Part shown: piece after piece, positions 31,155-41,012 of the stretch
How positions within the stretch are numbered: position 1 is the first letter of the stretch
Layout: each line of letters begins with the position of its first letter
Source: Pelagibacteraceae bacterium AG-404-P08
GTDB lineage: Bacteria > Pseudomonadota > Alphaproteobacteria > HIMB59
Direction: 5' to 3'
DNA length: 64,000 nucleotides
NCBI GenBank assembly: GCA_003216195.1
Contig: QCJF01000008.1
Span: 20,406-84,405, forward strand
Position numbers and translations under genes: made by a program
The notes under the pieces: generated by a model
What the model saw: only the letters and a program-made list of their open reading frames with translations
Databases searched by the model: none
What the model was told of the DNA's origin: nothing

Positions 31155-32294
31155 ATGCCCGTATTAGATAATAAAACTAAACTTAATTATCAAAACGGAT
31201 ATTTAATTTATAACAAAAAATATATTTTCAAAGGTAAGTTTCTCTCAAAAGATCAATTTAAGATAGCGGAAATATGCTTCAATACTAGTATGACGGGGTA
31301 TCAGGAGATTTTAACAGATCCCTCCTATAAATCTCAGTTTATAAATTTTACATTTCCTTTGATCGGTATTGTTGGATGTAATAATGAAGATTACGAGTCA
31401 TGGAAAATACATGCATCTGGCTTAATTTGTAATGAATTATTTGAATTAAGTTCAAATTGGAGAGCGCAAACTAATTTTGGAAATTGGATTTTAAATCAAA
31501 ATTCTTGTGCTTTTTTTGATTTAGACACAAGAGCTGTAACTAAAATTGTGAGAAATTTTGGACCAAAAAATATTATGCTATGCTCAGAGGAATATTTTGA
31601 GACCAAAGGTATAGAAGAAATTTGTATACAAATAGATAAAAGTCTCTCTTTAGAAGAGAATGATGTAATTAAAGAATTTACATCGGAACTGACTATAGAA
31701 AAACAAAAAATAGTTAAAAAAAAATACTCTATAGCTTTTTTAAATTTTGGAGCAAAAGATAATATTAAGAAAAACTTATATTCAAGAAACTGTAAGATAG
31801 AAGAATTTGATATGAATTTTAATGCTGAGGATATAATTAATAGAAATTTTGATGGTTTTTTTTTAAGTAATGGCCCTGGTGATCCTAAAAAAGTTTATGA
31901 AAATATAAAAACTGAATTAAATAAATTACTAAACAAAAAAATACCTACTTTTGGTATATGCCTAGGTCATCAAATATTGAGTTTAGCATTTAATGCATCT
32001 ACTGCTCGGATGGAAAAGGGTCATCGAGGTGGTAATCACCCAGTAAAAAACTTAGAAAAAAACAAAGTTGAAATTACATCTCAAAATCATGGATTTGTAG
32101 TTTTAGATGAAAATTTTCCATCTAATCTCAAAATAACACATAAATCATTGTTTGACAAAACTATAGATGGCATGAAAGCAAATGATCAACCTTTATTTTC
32201 TGTTCAATATCATCCAGAGTCTAGCCCAGGACCACATGACAGCAGATATCTTTTCGATGAATTTATAGAATTAATGGAAAAGAATGCCGGCTAG
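31155..32294 (+). CDS. carA: carbamoyl-phosphate synthase small subunit
   Basis: CarA hydrolyses glutamine and channels ammonia to CarB for carbamoyl phosphate, used for pyrimidines and arginine. The 379 residues have the CarA N-terminal domain ([18 protein letters not shown], then [18 protein letters not shown]) and a C-terminal class I amidotransferase domain with the nucleophile in [14 protein letters not shown] and the His/Glu pair in [22 protein letters not shown] and SQNHGFVV are also typical. carB starts 11 bp before its stop. The extended -10 element just upstream probably drives both. Together with pyrE in the same window this covers two steps of pyrimidine synthesis. Confidence 0.96.
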   Translation: MPVLDNKTKLNYQNGYLIYNKKYIFKGKFLSKDQFKIAEICFNTSMTGYQEILTDPSYKSQFINFTFPLIGIVGCNNEDYESWKIHASGLICNELFELSSNWRAQTNFGNWILNQNSCAFFDLDTRAVTKIVRNFGPKNIMLCSEEYFETKGIEEICIQIDKSLSLEENDVIKEFTSELTIEKQKIVKKKYSIAFLNFGAKDNIKKNLYSRNCKIEEFDMNFNAEDIINRNFDGFFLSNGPGDPKKVYENIKTELNKLLNKKIPTFGICLGHQILSLAFNASTARMEKGHRGGNHPVKNLEKNKVEITSQNHGFVVLDENFPSNLKITHKSLFDKTIDGMKANDQPLFSVQYHPESSPGPHDSRYLFDEFIELMEKNAG

Positions 32295-35200
32295 AAAAGA
32301 TATATCTAAAATATTGGTTATTGGCTCAGGTCCTATCATTATAGGTCAAGCATGTGAATTTGATTACTCAGGTAGTCAAGCATGTAAGGCTCTTAAAAAA
32401 GAGGGTTATGAGGTTGTTTTGATTAACTCTAATCCGGCAACTATAATGACAGACCCAGAATTTGCAGATAAAACTTACATTGAACCTATTGATAAAGAAA
32501 TTGTAAAAAAAATAATTGAGAAAGAGAAACCCGATGCAATTTTACCAACAATGGGAGGTCAAACAGCTCTAAACATTATCAGAGAATTGAACAAAGATAA
32601 TTATTTTAAAAATAGTTCAATAAAAATCTTAGGTGCAAGTCCAAAGTCTATTGATGTAGCTGAAGATAGGAAATTATTTGCCGAAGCGATGTCTGAAATT
32701 GGACTCGAAACACCATTTAGCATAATAGTTGATGACAATTCTGACCTTAATAAAATAGCCAACGAAGTCAGTTTTCCATTAATTTTAAGACCTTTTTATA
32801 CTTTAGGAGGCACTGGTGGGGGAATTGTATACGACAAAGATGAATTTATCCCAAAGGTCAAAAATGCTATCGATTTGAGCCCTGTATCTAAAACTCTTGT
32901 TGAAGAATCTTTGATTGGATGGAAAGAATTTGAGTTTGAAGTAGTCAGAGACAATTTAGATAACTCAATTATAGTTTGCTCAATAGAAAATTTAGATCCT
33001 ATGGGAGTACATACAGGGGATAGTATTACAATAGCTCCAGCACTTACGTTAACTGATAAAGAATATCAAAAATTAAGAAATCATAGTATTGCCATTCTAA
33101 GAAAAATAGGCGTAGAGACTGGTGGTTCAAATGTTCAATTTGCAGTAAATCCAGAAAACGGAAGGATTTTAATTATTGAAATGAATCCTCGAGTAAGTAG
33201 ATCATCTGCTTTGGCATCTAAAGCTACAGGTTTTCCTATAGCTAAGATAGCAGCACTTTTAGCAGTTGGTTACACTTTAGATGAATTAGACAATGATATT
33301 ACTAAAGTAACTCCAGCAAGTTTTGAACCTGTTATAGACTATATTGTAACCAAAATTCCGAAATTTAATTTTGAAAAATTCCAAGGAACTCCTAGTGAGT
33401 TAAATACAGCTATGAAATCTGTTGGTGAAATAATGTCTATAGGTAGAACTTTTAAAGAGTCTCTCTTAAAAGCCTTCTACTCGATTGAGTCAGATAACTT
33501 TGGATTAGATATAAGCCATGAATTACTAAATATAAAAGATGAGAATTTAAAAAATTTACTTACAAAGCAAAGACCTGATAGATTATTAATAATTGCAGAA
33601 GCGTTAAGACGTAAAATAGCTTTAACTGAAATTAGTGAATTAACACATATAGATCTATTTTTTTTAAGAGAAATAAATGAGATAATAAAAATTGAACAAC
33701 AGTTAGTAAAGTCAGGTAGTAGTTTAGAAAAAAATTTATTTATTTCTGCAAAAAAAATTGGGTTTTCTAATCATCATATAAGCAATTTAACAAAAATTAA
33801 TATTAATGAAATTTATGAACTTCAGGAAAAAAATAACTTAAAAACGGTATTTAAAAGAGTAGACACATGTGGAAATGAATTTGACTCTTCTACTGCTTAT
33901 CTTTATTCAACATTTACCTCTGAAATAAATGAGTTTAGTTGTGAGTCTAGACCAACGAATAAGAAAAAGATAATTATTCTTGGCTCTGGTCCCAATAGAA
34001 TAGGTCAGGGTATAGAATTTGATTATTGTTGTGTTCAAGCTGTAAAATCTTTTCAGAAACTTGGTTATGAAACAATTATGATTAACTGTAATCCTGAGAC
34101 AGTTTCAACTGATTATGATACATCAGATAAGCTATATTTTGAGCCTTTGGACTTTGAATATGTCAAAAATATAATTGATAAAGAAAACGAGAAGGGTGTT
34201 GTTGAGGGTGTTATTGTCCAATTTGGTGGACAGACACCTTTGAGAATAGCTAATAAACTCAAGGAATATGGATATAAGATATTGGGCACATCTTTCGAAG
34301 CGATTGACATATCTGAAGACAGAGAGAGATTTCAAAAATTAATTCAAAAGGTAGGTTTAAAGCAACCAAAGAGTGATATCTCTTTAGGGACAAAAGAACT
34401 AGTTGCTAAGTCCTCCAAACTAAAGTTTCCAATTTTATTGAGGCCCTCATATGTCCTTGGAGGAAGAATGATGGAAAAAATGGCAAATATAGACGATGTG
34501 CAAGATTATATTGATCAAAACTATTGGGCATTAGAAAATAATGTGATTCTGATCGATGAGTTTCTTCAAAATGCAAAAGAGGTAGATGTTGATGTATTAA
34601 GAGATAATCAGGGTAATACTATGATAGCTGGAATTATGGAGCATATTGAAGAGGCTGGTATTCATTCAGGTGATAGTGCATGTAGCATACCCCCATTTTC
34701 TCTTAGTGATAAGATCATATCAGATATTAAAAAATTTAGCATATCTCTTGTAAGTGAATTAAAAACTCTAGGTTTAATGAATATCCAATATGCGATTAAA
34801 GATGAGGAAATTTTTATACTTGAGGCAAACCCAAGAGCTAGTAGAACGATTCCTTTTCTGGCTAAAGCAATAGGAATACCATTCATTAAAATTGCAGCTG
34901 AATTAATCGTAGGTAAAGCTCTAACTAAAGAGCATCAGAATTTTGATAATAGTACTTTACCTTACTTTGCAATCAAGGAAGCTGTATTTCCATTCAATAA
35001 ATTTCCGAACACCGATGTTATACTTGGCCCAGAGATGAAAAGCACTGGTGAGGTTATGGGTATAGATGAAGATTTTTATTTGGCTTATTTCAAAAGTCAA
35101 ATTGGTGCAGGACAGAAACTTAATGATTTAAAAAATATATTCATCTCAGTTAAAAATGAAGATAAGCAAAGTATATCTGAGATAGCTAAATCTTTTACAG

Positions 35201-35526
35201 AAAATGGTTATAATTTATATACAACAAAAGGAACTCACGACTTTTTGTTGAAAGAAGGAATTTCTTCAAATTTGGTTAATAAAGTGGCTGAAGGATCTCC
35301 ACATGTGGTAGAATATATTAAGCAAAATAAAATTGATTTGGTTATAAATACCACTGAAAAAAAACAGGCAATAATTGACAGCTTTACTATAAGAAGAACA
35401 TCAGTAGATCTAAATGTTCCATATTACACTAACCTAAGAAGTGCAAAAATACTTATTAAATCACTGATTACATTGAAAAATAAGCCTATTTCCGTAAAAC
35501 CTATACAAATTCATCACTCTTTTTAG
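32284..35526 (+). CDS. carB: carbamoyl-phosphate synthase large subunit
   Basis: CarB makes carbamoyl phosphate from bicarbonate, ammonia and two ATP. The 1080-residue protein is the usual internally duplicated enzyme: each half has a pre-ATP-grasp domain ([17 protein letters not shown] and [16 protein letters not shown]) followed by an ATP-grasp domain ([18 protein letters not shown] in the first, [18 protein letters not shown] in the second), an oligomerisation region between them and a C-terminal MGS-like regulatory domain ([25 protein letters not shown]). Length matches the family. It overlaps carA by 11 bp. A 69-bp spacer precedes greA. Confidence 0.97.
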   Translation: MPARKDISKILVIGSGPIIIGQACEFDYSGSQACKALKKEGYEVVLINSNPATIMTDPEFADKTYIEPIDKEIVKKIIEKEKPDAILPTMGGQTALNIIRELNKDNYFKNSSIKILGASPKSIDVAEDRKLFAEAMSEIGLETPFSIIVDDNSDLNKIANEVSFPLILRPFYTLGGTGGGIVYDKDEFIPKVKNAIDLSPVSKTLVEESLIGWKEFEFEVVRDNLDNSIIVCSIENLDPMGVHTGDSITIAPALTLTDKEYQKLRNHSIAILRKIGVETGGSNVQFAVNPENGRILIIEMNPRVSRSSALASKATGFPIAKIAALLAVGYTLDELDNDITKVTPASFEPVIDYIVTKIPKFNFEKFQGTPSELNTAMKSVGEIMSIGRTFKESLLKAFYSIESDNFGLDISHELLNIKDENLKNLLTKQRPDRLLIIAEALRRKIALTEISELTHIDLFFLREINEIIKIEQQLVKSGSSLEKNLFISAKKIGFSNHHISNLTKININEIYELQEKNNLKTVFKRVDTCGNEFDSSTAYLYSTFTSEINEFSCESRPTNKKKIIILGSGPNRIGQGIEFDYCCVQAVKSFQKLGYETIMINCNPETVSTDYDTSDKLYFEPLDFEYVKNIIDKENEKGVVEGVIVQFGGQTPLRIANKLKEYGYKILGTSFEAIDISEDRERFQKLIQKVGLKQPKSDISLGTKELVAKSSKLKFPILLRPSYVLGGRMMEKMANIDDVQDYIDQNYWALENNVILIDEFLQNAKEVDVDVLRDNQGNTMIAGIMEHIEEAGIHSGDSACSIPPFSLSDKIISDIKKFSISLVSELKTLGLMNIQYAIKDEEIFILEANPRASRTIPFLAKAIGIPFIKIAAELIVGKALTKEHQNFDNSTLPYFAIKEAVFPFNKFPNTDVILGPEMKSTGEVMGIDEDFYLAYFKSQIGAGQKLNDLKNIFISVKNEDKQSISEIAKSFTENGYNLYTTKGTHDFLLKEGISSNLVNKVAEGSPHVVEYIKQNKIDLVINTTEKKQAIIDSFTIRRTSVDLNVPYYTNLRSAKILIKSLITLKNKPISVKPIQIHHSF

Positions 35527-35539
35527 TAAAAAAATTCAT

Positions 35540-35575
35540 TTGTAATAACACATAAAATTCAATATTTTCTACAAC
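35540..35575 (+). promoter_or_regulatory. possible sigma-70 promoter of greA
   Basis: In the 69-bp spacer after carB, TTGTAA at 35540-35545 and TATTTT at 35563-35568 are separated by 17 bp, each matching the consensus at four of six positions. A start near 35575 would leave a leader of about 20 bases. In DNA this AT-rich such matches occur by chance, so confidence is low. Confidence 0.35.
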
Positions 35576-35595
35576 TTAATAAAAATACTAACAAA

Positions 35596-36069
35596 ATGGA
35601 AAAAATACCAATGACTGAAGAGGGGCAAAAAAAACTCCTCAATGAACTAAAACATCTAAAAACGGTTGAAAGGCCAATTATTATTAAGGCCATAGCTGAT
35701 GCTAGAAGTAATGGTGATCTTTCTGAGAACGCTGAATATCATGCAGCTAGAGAAAAACAAAGCTTCATTGAAGGTAGAGTAGCTGAGATAGAGAGTATTA
35801 TTGCTCAAGCAGAACTAATAGATGTATCTAAACTATCAGGAACAGTTGTAAAATTTGGAGCTACTGTTTCGATTATAAACTTAGATAATGATAAAGAGTC
35901 TAAGTATCAGTTAGTTGGAGAGGTGGAAGCTGACATTGAGCAAAAAAAAATATCTGTAACTAGTCCTATTGCAAGAGCTTTAATTGGAAAGAAAAAGGGT
36001 GATTACATAGAAGTGTCGACACCAAAAGGGATAACTTCATACGAAATTAAGTCAGTAAGATTTAAATAA
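35596..36069 (+). CDS. greA: transcription elongation factor GreA
   Basis: GreA rescues backtracked RNA polymerase by stimulating cleavage of the 3' RNA end. The 157 residues include the N-terminal coiled coil with the acidic tip (ADARSNGDLSENAEYHAARE, where Asp and Glu hold the catalytic metal) and the C-terminal FKBP-like domain (VKFGATVSI, ISVTSPIARALIGKKKGD). Length and motifs match the family completely. It lies downstream of carB with its own likely promoter and is followed 6 bp later by the ELM1-like gene. Confidence 0.97.
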   Translation: MEKIPMTEEGQKKLLNELKHLKTVERPIIIKAIADARSNGDLSENAEYHAAREKQSFIEGRVAEIESIIAQAELIDVSKLSGTVVKFGATVSIINLDNDKESKYQLVGEVEADIEQKKISVTSPIARALIGKKKGDYIEVSTPKGITSYEIKSVRFK

Positions 36070-36075
36070 TAAAAT

Positions 36076-37017
36076 TTGAATACATACAAAGTAATTACCA
36101 TCAGTGAGGGTGCTGCTGGTATGAGAAGTCAAATAGAAGGGTTAGCTAGTTTAATATCTGACTCTTATGAAAATTTTGATTTAAAACTCAAATCTATTTT
36201 CAAAAATTTACCTATTGAGTTGATACCTACAAGCAGTTTTGCATATAGTAATTTATCTTTATTAAAGATTGAAAAAAATACAATTCTTATCAGTTGTGGT
36301 AAAAAAAGTGTCAAAGCATCTGTCTATTTGAAAAGAAAATTTAATGATTTAATTTTTAATATACACATACAAGACCCAAAAGTAAATTATAAGCTTTTTG
36401 ATCTTATTATTTGCCCAGAACATGATAATTTAAATTTTGATAATTGTATTTCAACTTTATTAGCCATACATAATATTAAATTCAAAAAAAATATTAAAAA
36501 TAAAAATACAATAAATTTTATTATTGGTGGTCCAAATAAATATTTTAAATTTCAACAGCAAACACAAGAAAAAATTTTGAATGAAATTAAATTTTTAAGT
36601 AATGAGTTCAAAGTTAATGTTATACCATCACGAAGAACACCAAAAGGGCTCATAAAAGAATTATCAAAAATTGATCATGAAAATGTTATTATCTTCAATG
36701 ATTTATTTAATCCAAAGAAGTATGGTGAACTTCTATCCGAGGGTAATATACAAGTTGTAACTTGGGACTCAATATCCATGATATCTGAAGCTATATCCTC
36801 TGAAGCTGGAACTTTTTTATTTAAGTTTGAAGAAAAATTTTGCCCAAAAAGATATCTTAAGTTTTTTGATAAAATTACAGAACTTAACTTCGCACAAATT
36901 TATAATCAAAATTTAAAACCTTATGAAATCTCTATTGAGGAGTATAACAAAAATCTTAAAACTAAGATCTTGAATAAGATACAATCTAATTTAAGGTTCA
37001 GATCTAGTAATGCTTAA
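36076..37017 (+). CDS. mitochondrial fission ELM1-like family protein (DUF1022)
   Basis: This 313-residue protein resembles the ELM1/DUF1022 family, which is widespread in alphaproteobacteria and named for a plant mitochondrial fission factor; the bacterial role is unknown. Visible family features are TISEGAAGMRSQIEGLA at the start, the HIQDPKVNYKLFDLIICPEHD segment (a glycosyltransferase-B-like pattern), NFIIGGPNKYFKF, IPSRRTPKGLIKEL and WDSISMISEAISSEA near the end. The last block is reminiscent of nucleotide-sugar-binding sites. The start is probably a TTG at 36076, 6 bp after greA; the next ATG would remove the conserved opening. It overlaps the following oxygenase-like gene by 8 bp. Confidence 0.8.
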   Translation: MNTYKVITISEGAAGMRSQIEGLASLISDSYENFDLKLKSIFKNLPIELIPTSSFAYSNLSLLKIEKNTILISCGKKSVKASVYLKRKFNDLIFNIHIQDPKVNYKLFDLIICPEHDNLNFDNCISTLLAIHNIKFKKNIKNKNTINFIIGGPNKYFKFQQQTQEKILNEIKFLSNEFKVNVIPSRRTPKGLIKELSKIDHENVIIFNDLFNPKKYGELLSEGNIQVVTWDSISMISEAISSEAGTFLFKFEEKFCPKRYLKFFDKITELNFAQIYNQNLKPYEISIEEYNKNLKTKILNKIQSNLRFRSSNA

Positions 37018-37636
37018 GGAATCAATACTAAATCGTTGTAAAACATATTCAGACCCTTTCCCTCATTGGGAGCTAGAGTCCCCTTTTACAGAAGGGCTTA
37101 TAAAAGAACTTAATGATCTAGATATATCTGATGCACCTCGATCATTTGACGGTACAAGAGCTGCTGACGCTGGTGGAGATGGAATAGATGGTAAGCTTAG
37201 AGTATTTTTAGAAAGTGATAATTCTAAAAACTTAACTAATGGTATGGGGTTAATTGATGATTTAAGGGATAAGGATGTAATTGAGTCAATACAAGATAAA
37301 ATAAAAAAAAATTTATCAAATAGTTATATTAGAATTGAGTATATATCTGATCGTAAAGGTTTTTGGCTAAAGCCACATTTGGATATCAAAGAAAAACTTA
37401 TGACAATGATGCTATTTATTAATACCTATGATGAGTCAGAAAAACTTGGAACAGATTTTTATGATACTGATATGAAACTTGTTAAGACAGTTCCATATAA
37501 ACATAATACCGGTTATTTTTTTGCCTCTGGCAATGATACTTGGCATGGACTTGAAAAAAAAGAAATTAAGGTTGAGAGAAGATGCATGCAAATAAATTAT
37601 GTAACCTTCCCCACTAGCTGGCCAATAGATGGCTGA
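37010..37636 (+). CDS. Fe(II)/2-oxoglutarate-dependent oxygenase-like protein
   Basis: The 208-residue sequence looks like a double-stranded beta-helix dioxygenase. H123 and D125 (KPHLDIKEK) with H179 (DTWHGLEKK) form a plausible HxD...H iron site, and R190 or R191 (ERRCMQINYV) could bind 2-oxoglutarate, at the spacing usual for prolyl-4-hydroxylase-like members. The N-terminal part (PFPHWELESPF) resembles the N-terminus of such enzymes. The substrate is unknown; sugars, lipids or proteins are possible. It overlaps the ELM1-like gene by 8 bp and trxB by 8 bp, so translation of the three is coupled. Iron ligands are seen in sequence; enzymatic activity is inferred. Confidence 0.72.
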   Translation: MLKESILNRCKTYSDPFPHWELESPFTEGLIKELNDLDISDAPRSFDGTRAADAGGDGIDGKLRVFLESDNSKNLTNGMGLIDDLRDKDVIESIQDKIKKNLSNSYIRIEYISDRKGFWLKPHLDIKEKLMTMMLFINTYDESEKLGTDFYDTDMKLVKTVPYKHNTGYFFASGNDTWHGLEKKEIKVERRCMQINYVTFPTSWPIDG

Positions 37637-38549
37637 TATTAAAAATGTTATTATTATAGGTTCTGGACCTGCTGGATATACTGCTGCAATATATGCTGCT
37701 AGGGCTAATTTAAAGCCTATTTTAGTGAGTGGTTTTCAGCCTGGTGGTCAACTCACCATAACCACTGATGTAGAAAACTATCCGGGGTACGAAGATCCTA
37801 TCCAAGGACCATGGTTAATGGAACAAATGCAAAAGCAAGCTGCACACGTAGGTACAGAAATAATTAATTCACAAGTAACTGAAGTTTTTTTAAACGAAAA
37901 AATTAAAAAATTAAATTTAGATAATGGTACAACTTTAAATTCCAAAACAGTGATAATAAGTACAGGGGCACAAGCAAGATGGCTTGGTTTAAAAAATGAG
38001 GCTAAATTTCAAGGTCATGGACTATCTGCTTGTGCAACTTGCGATGGTTTTTTCTTTAAAGATAAGGAGGTTGCTGTAATTGGTGGAGGAAATAGTGCAG
38101 CTGAGGAAGCATTATTTTTGACTAAGTTTGCAACAAAAGTTTATCTTGTTCACAGAAGGGATAAACTAAGAGCTGAAAAAATATTACAAGATCGGTTAAA
38201 ACAAAATTCTAAAATAGATTTTATTTGGAATAGTGAAGTAACTAGGTTTAATGGCAATGATGATTTAGAGTCAATAGACTTATTGAATAAACAAGACAAT
38301 AAAATATCAAATCTCAAAATAGATGGTGTATTTATTGCAATTGGGCACGATCCAGCAACAGAATTGTTTAAAGGTCAACTAAAAATGGATGAAAGTGGAT
38401 ACATTATCACAGATCCAGATAGTACAAAAACATCGATTGAAGGAGTATTTGCTGCAGGAGATGTCAAAGATAAGATTTATAGACAGGCTGTTACGGCTGC
38501 TGGGATGGGATGTATGGCAGCTTTAGAAGTTGAGAAGTATTTAGATTAA
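37629..38549 (+). CDS. trxB: thioredoxin-disulfide reductase
   Basis: TrxB transfers electrons from NADPH to thioredoxin through FAD and a redox-active disulfide. The 306 residues contain the FAD-binding GSGPAGYTAAIYAARA, the redox pair C135-C138 in SACATCDGFFF, the NADPH-binding GGGNSAAEEALFLT with HRRDKLRA, and the C-terminal FAD motif GVFAAGDVKDKIYRQAVTAA. Length equals the bacterial low-molecular-weight type. The start ATG lies within the last codons of the oxygenase-like gene. Its 3' end is 2 bp from the convergent rpmJ. Confidence 0.96.
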   Translation: MADIKNVIIIGSGPAGYTAAIYAARANLKPILVSGFQPGGQLTITTDVENYPGYEDPIQGPWLMEQMQKQAAHVGTEIINSQVTEVFLNEKIKKLNLDNGTTLNSKTVIISTGAQARWLGLKNEAKFQGHGLSACATCDGFFFKDKEVAVIGGGNSAAEEALFLTKFATKVYLVHRRDKLRAEKILQDRLKQNSKIDFIWNSEVTRFNGNDDLESIDLLNKQDNKISNLKIDGVFIAIGHDPATELFKGQLKMDESGYIITDPDSTKTSIEGVFAAGDVKDKIYRQAVTAAGMGCMAALEVEKYLD

Positions 38550-38551
38550 CT

Positions 38552-38677
38552 TTAGCCTTGTCTGGCTTTCATTCTTGGGTTGGTTTTATTGATTACATAT
38601 AACCTACCCTTTCTTCTAACCAGTTGATTATTCTTATCTCTGGTTTTAGCTGTTTTAAGAGAACTTTTAATTTTCAT
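38552..38677 (-). CDS. rpmJ: 50S ribosomal protein bL36, zinc-free type
   Basis: A 41-residue basic protein reading [20 protein letters not shown] then [20 protein letters not shown] and Gly. This matches the 41-residue bL36 of alphaproteobacteria (consensus KVRNSLKSLK...[19 protein letters not shown]). It has no cysteine or histidine, so it is the form that does not bind zinc. The gene lies alone between the convergent trxB (2 bp away) and divergent sufE-like gene, which is its usual stand-alone placement outside the large ribosomal operon. It is too short for ordinary length cut-offs. Confidence 0.93.
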   Translation of the reverse strand: MKIKSSLKTAKTRDKNNQLVRRKGRLYVINKTNPRMKARQG

Positions 38678-38716
38678 AATTTAATGTATTAGTTAATAAT
38701 AATAAGGCAGAAATTT

Positions 38717-39133
38717 ATGTTAATTAATGAAAAAATCAACAAAATTAAGGAAGATTTCTCATTTTTTGATAATTGGGAGGATAAATATCAATACCTTATA
38801 GATTTAGGAAAAAAACTTCCTGATCTTGAGGATATCTACAAAACTGAGGAATATCGCGTTCAAGGATGTACATCAAATCTATGGATGGTACCTAAAATTA
38901 ATGATGGAAAAATTAAACTTTCAGGATCAAGTGACTCTGTAATTGTAAAAGGTTTGTTTTATTTAGTTTATTTTGCTTATAACAATGAAACTCCTGAAAC
39001 AATTATAGACAACCCCTTATCTTTTTTTGAAGAAATTGGTCTTTCTAATCATCTAGGTCAATCAAGATCTAATGGCCTTAACTCGCTAAGAAAAAAAATA
39101 ACATCAATAGCGACAGAATTATCAAATAAATAA
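38717..39133 (+). CDS. sufE: SufE family Fe-S cluster assembly protein
   Basis: SufE accepts sulfur from the cysteine desulfurase SufS and passes it to the SufBCD scaffold. The 138 residues have the acceptor cysteine at position 51 in YRVQGCTSNLWM, the same number as in E. coli, and the C-terminal GLSNHLGQSRSNGLNSLRKKI that is typical. The rest of the suf operon is not nearby. A separate promoter is likely in the 39 bp after the divergent rpmJ start, but no convincing one was found. CsdE is a close paralogue that cannot be fully excluded. Confidence 0.9.
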   Translation: MLINEKINKIKEDFSFFDNWEDKYQYLIDLGKKLPDLEDIYKTEEYRVQGCTSNLWMVPKINDGKIKLSGSSDSVIVKGLFYLVYFAYNNETPETIIDNPLSFFEEIGLSNHLGQSRSNGLNSLRKKITSIATELSNK

Positions 39134-39168
39134 ATTTTAATGATTGTAAACTATGCTAACTTGATCTA

Positions 39169-39726
39169 ATGAGTTTGATTAAATTAATTATTTCAATTTC
39201 ATTTTTACTTTTTTCTAGCAATTTATATTCCAAGGAGGATGTCATCAATTTACAACTTAAAGACGGAATCGTCAAAATAAAGACCTTTGAAGATAAGGCA
39301 CCAAAGCATGTTAAACAAATTACTGATTTAGTTGCCAAAGGCAGTTATGATGGGGTAGTTTTTCATAGAGTAATAGATGGTTTTATGGCCCAAACAGGAG
39401 ATGTTCAGTTTGGGAATTCAAATTCAGATACCTATGATCTAAGAAGAGCTGGCACAGGTGGTTCTGGTAATAATATTGAAGCTGAATTTAATGACATGCC
39501 TCATAAAAGAGGAACTTTAAGTATGGCACGTGCACAAGATCCTAATAGTGCTGATAGTCAATTTTTTATTTGCTTCGGCGATACTCCACATTTAGACGGA
39601 CAATATACTGTTTGGGGTGAAGTGATCGAAGGAATGGAATTTGTTGATGCAATTAAAAAAGGCGATCCTATAAAAAATGGTCTGGTAGATGACCCAGATA
39701 AAATTATCAAAATGTGGATTGAATAA
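39169..39726 (+). CDS. ppiA: periplasmic cyclophilin-type peptidyl-prolyl cis-trans isomerase
   Basis: Cyclophilins speed up isomerisation of proline peptide bonds during folding. The first 21 residues form a signal peptide (ISFLLFSSNLYS), so the enzyme acts in the periplasm. The catalytic block is complete: YDGVVFHRVIDGFMAQTGD, the GGSGNNIEAEFNDMPHKRG insertion typical of alphaproteobacterial PpiA, MARAQDPNSADSQFFI and YTVWGEVIEGMEFVD. It probably helps fold outer-membrane or envelope proteins together with BamD-dependent export. The end lies 2 bp from the convergent OmpA-like gene. Confidence 0.93.
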   Translation: MSLIKLIISISFLLFSSNLYSKEDVINLQLKDGIVKIKTFEDKAPKHVKQITDLVAKGSYDGVVFHRVIDGFMAQTGDVQFGNSNSDTYDLRRAGTGGSGNNIEAEFNDMPHKRGTLSMARAQDPNSADSQFFICFGDTPHLDGQYTVWGEVIEGMEFVDAIKKGDPIKNGLVDDPDKIIKMWIE

Positions 39727-39728
39727 GT

Positions 39729-41012
39729 TTACTTTTGAGTAATTTTTAATTCAATTCTTCGATTTTCTTTAAGGTCTTCTCTAGTATCTCCTAGGTTAAT
39801 AGGTTGATATTCACCATAACCGTTTGCTGACAATTTATTGGCAGGGATACCCTGTTGAATAAGAAATTTTACAACCTCAAGTGCTCTAGCATGAGAAAGT
39901 TCCCAATTTGATGGAAATTGAGAGGTTGAAATAGGTATCTTATCAGTGTGACCGTCTATTTGTAAAATCCAATTTAGATCGGATGGTATAGACTCTGCAA
40001 CTTCTATAATTGTTTTGGTAATAAGAGATAGAGCAACCCTACCTTCATCTTGAATATTAGCACTTCCAGAGTCAAATAAGATCTCCGATTGAAAAATAAA
40101 TCTATCTCCTTTAATTTGGATATCGTCTCTATCAGCTAATGCTTCAGATAACTTGCCAAAAAATTCTGATTTATACTTTTGTAATTTGAATAATTCACTT
40201 GTAAGTACTCTATTTAATCTATCTCCTAACTCTCCAAGTTCTATCTCATTTTGAGCAATTTCAGCCTCTTTAGACTCCAGTAAGTTATTTAAGAGATTTA
40301 TTTCATTACTAAGTATCTCAATGTCTAAAGCTAAATTAGATATCAAATTTAGAGCCTCATTTAAATCACTTGATTGTATTGCTGACTCCTCCTCTAAAGT
40401 AGATAATTTGTTTTGCAATTCTTGATTTATATTCTCTGAGGAACTTAATGACTCTAGAAGGTTTTCGATTCTATTTTGTGACTCGCCAATTTGTCCAACT
40501 AGCTCACTGTTTTCTCCACCAAGTTTTATTAAATCTGATTTTAATATTTCTTGTTGTTTATTTAATTCAGAGAGATTTTGCTGAAGAGATTCTCTGTCAG
40601 CTAAAGATAAAGATAATTCATCAGTAATTTTAGCAATTATCGTATTTAGTTTATCTATATCAAGTGCTTGGTCTTGAATAATCGTATCTTGAGCTAAAAT
40701 TTGAGATTGTTTAATAGATATCTCTTCATCAAGTTTTTCAATAAGATTTTGTCTATCAATTAATTCAATCTCTTTATCAGTGAGTGTTACATCTTGTTCC
40801 ACAATAGTTTCGTCTTGAATAACAATTGTTTTTTCTAAACTTTGTATTTGTTCATTTTTTCCTACTACAAGATCTCCCAAATAAACTTGAGCAACTGTGA
40901 AAAGTAAAACTATAAAAATGATAACCATCAACGTAGATGCCAATACATCTACAAAACCAGGCCAAATTATATTTCCATTATCTGAACTTTGAGTTTTAGA
41001 GAGATAGCTCAC
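39729..41012 (-). CDS. MotB-like protein with long coiled coil and C-terminal OmpA peptidoglycan-binding domain
   Basis: The 427 residues show an N-terminal cytoplasmic tail, one membrane helix (about 24-45, after WPGFVDV), a periplasmic coiled coil of about 230 residues rich in Glu, Leu and Ser (about 55-285), and an OmpA/MotB domain (about 300-427) with DGHTDKIPIS and KENRRIELKI. D22 lies at the place of the proton-carrying Asp of MotB. The partner gene just upstream (4-bp overlap) is MotA/TolQ-like. No flagellar genes are present, so a non-flagellar ion-driven envelope machine is inferred. The WPGFVDxL opening is shared with a conserved alphaproteobacterial family usually named peptidoglycan-binding protein, and resembles ZorB. 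Confidence 0.82.
   Translation of the reverse strand: MSYLSKTQSSDNGNIIWPGFVDVLASTLMVIIFIVLLFTVAQVYLGDLVVGKNEQIQSLEKTIVIQDETIVEQDVTLTDKEIELIDRQNLIEKLDEEISIKQSQILAQDTIIQDQALDIDKLNTIIAKITDELSLSLADRESLQQNLSELNKQQEILKSDLIKLGGENSELVGQIGESQNRIENLLESLSSSENINQELQNKLSTLEEESAIQSSDLNEALNLISNLALDIEILSNEINLLNNLLESKEAEIAQNEIELGELGDRLNRVLTSELFKLQKYKSEFFGKLSEALADRDDIQIKGDRFIFQSEILFDSGSANIQDEGRVALSLITKTIIEVAESIPSDLNWILQIDGHTDKIPISTSQFPSNWELSHARALEVVKFLIQQGIPANKLSANGYGEYQPINLGDTREDLKENRRIELKITQK

Noticed and set aside
38552..38677. The gap after trxB as an empty intergenic region
   Set aside because: It encodes a clear 41-residue bL36 on the minus strand.
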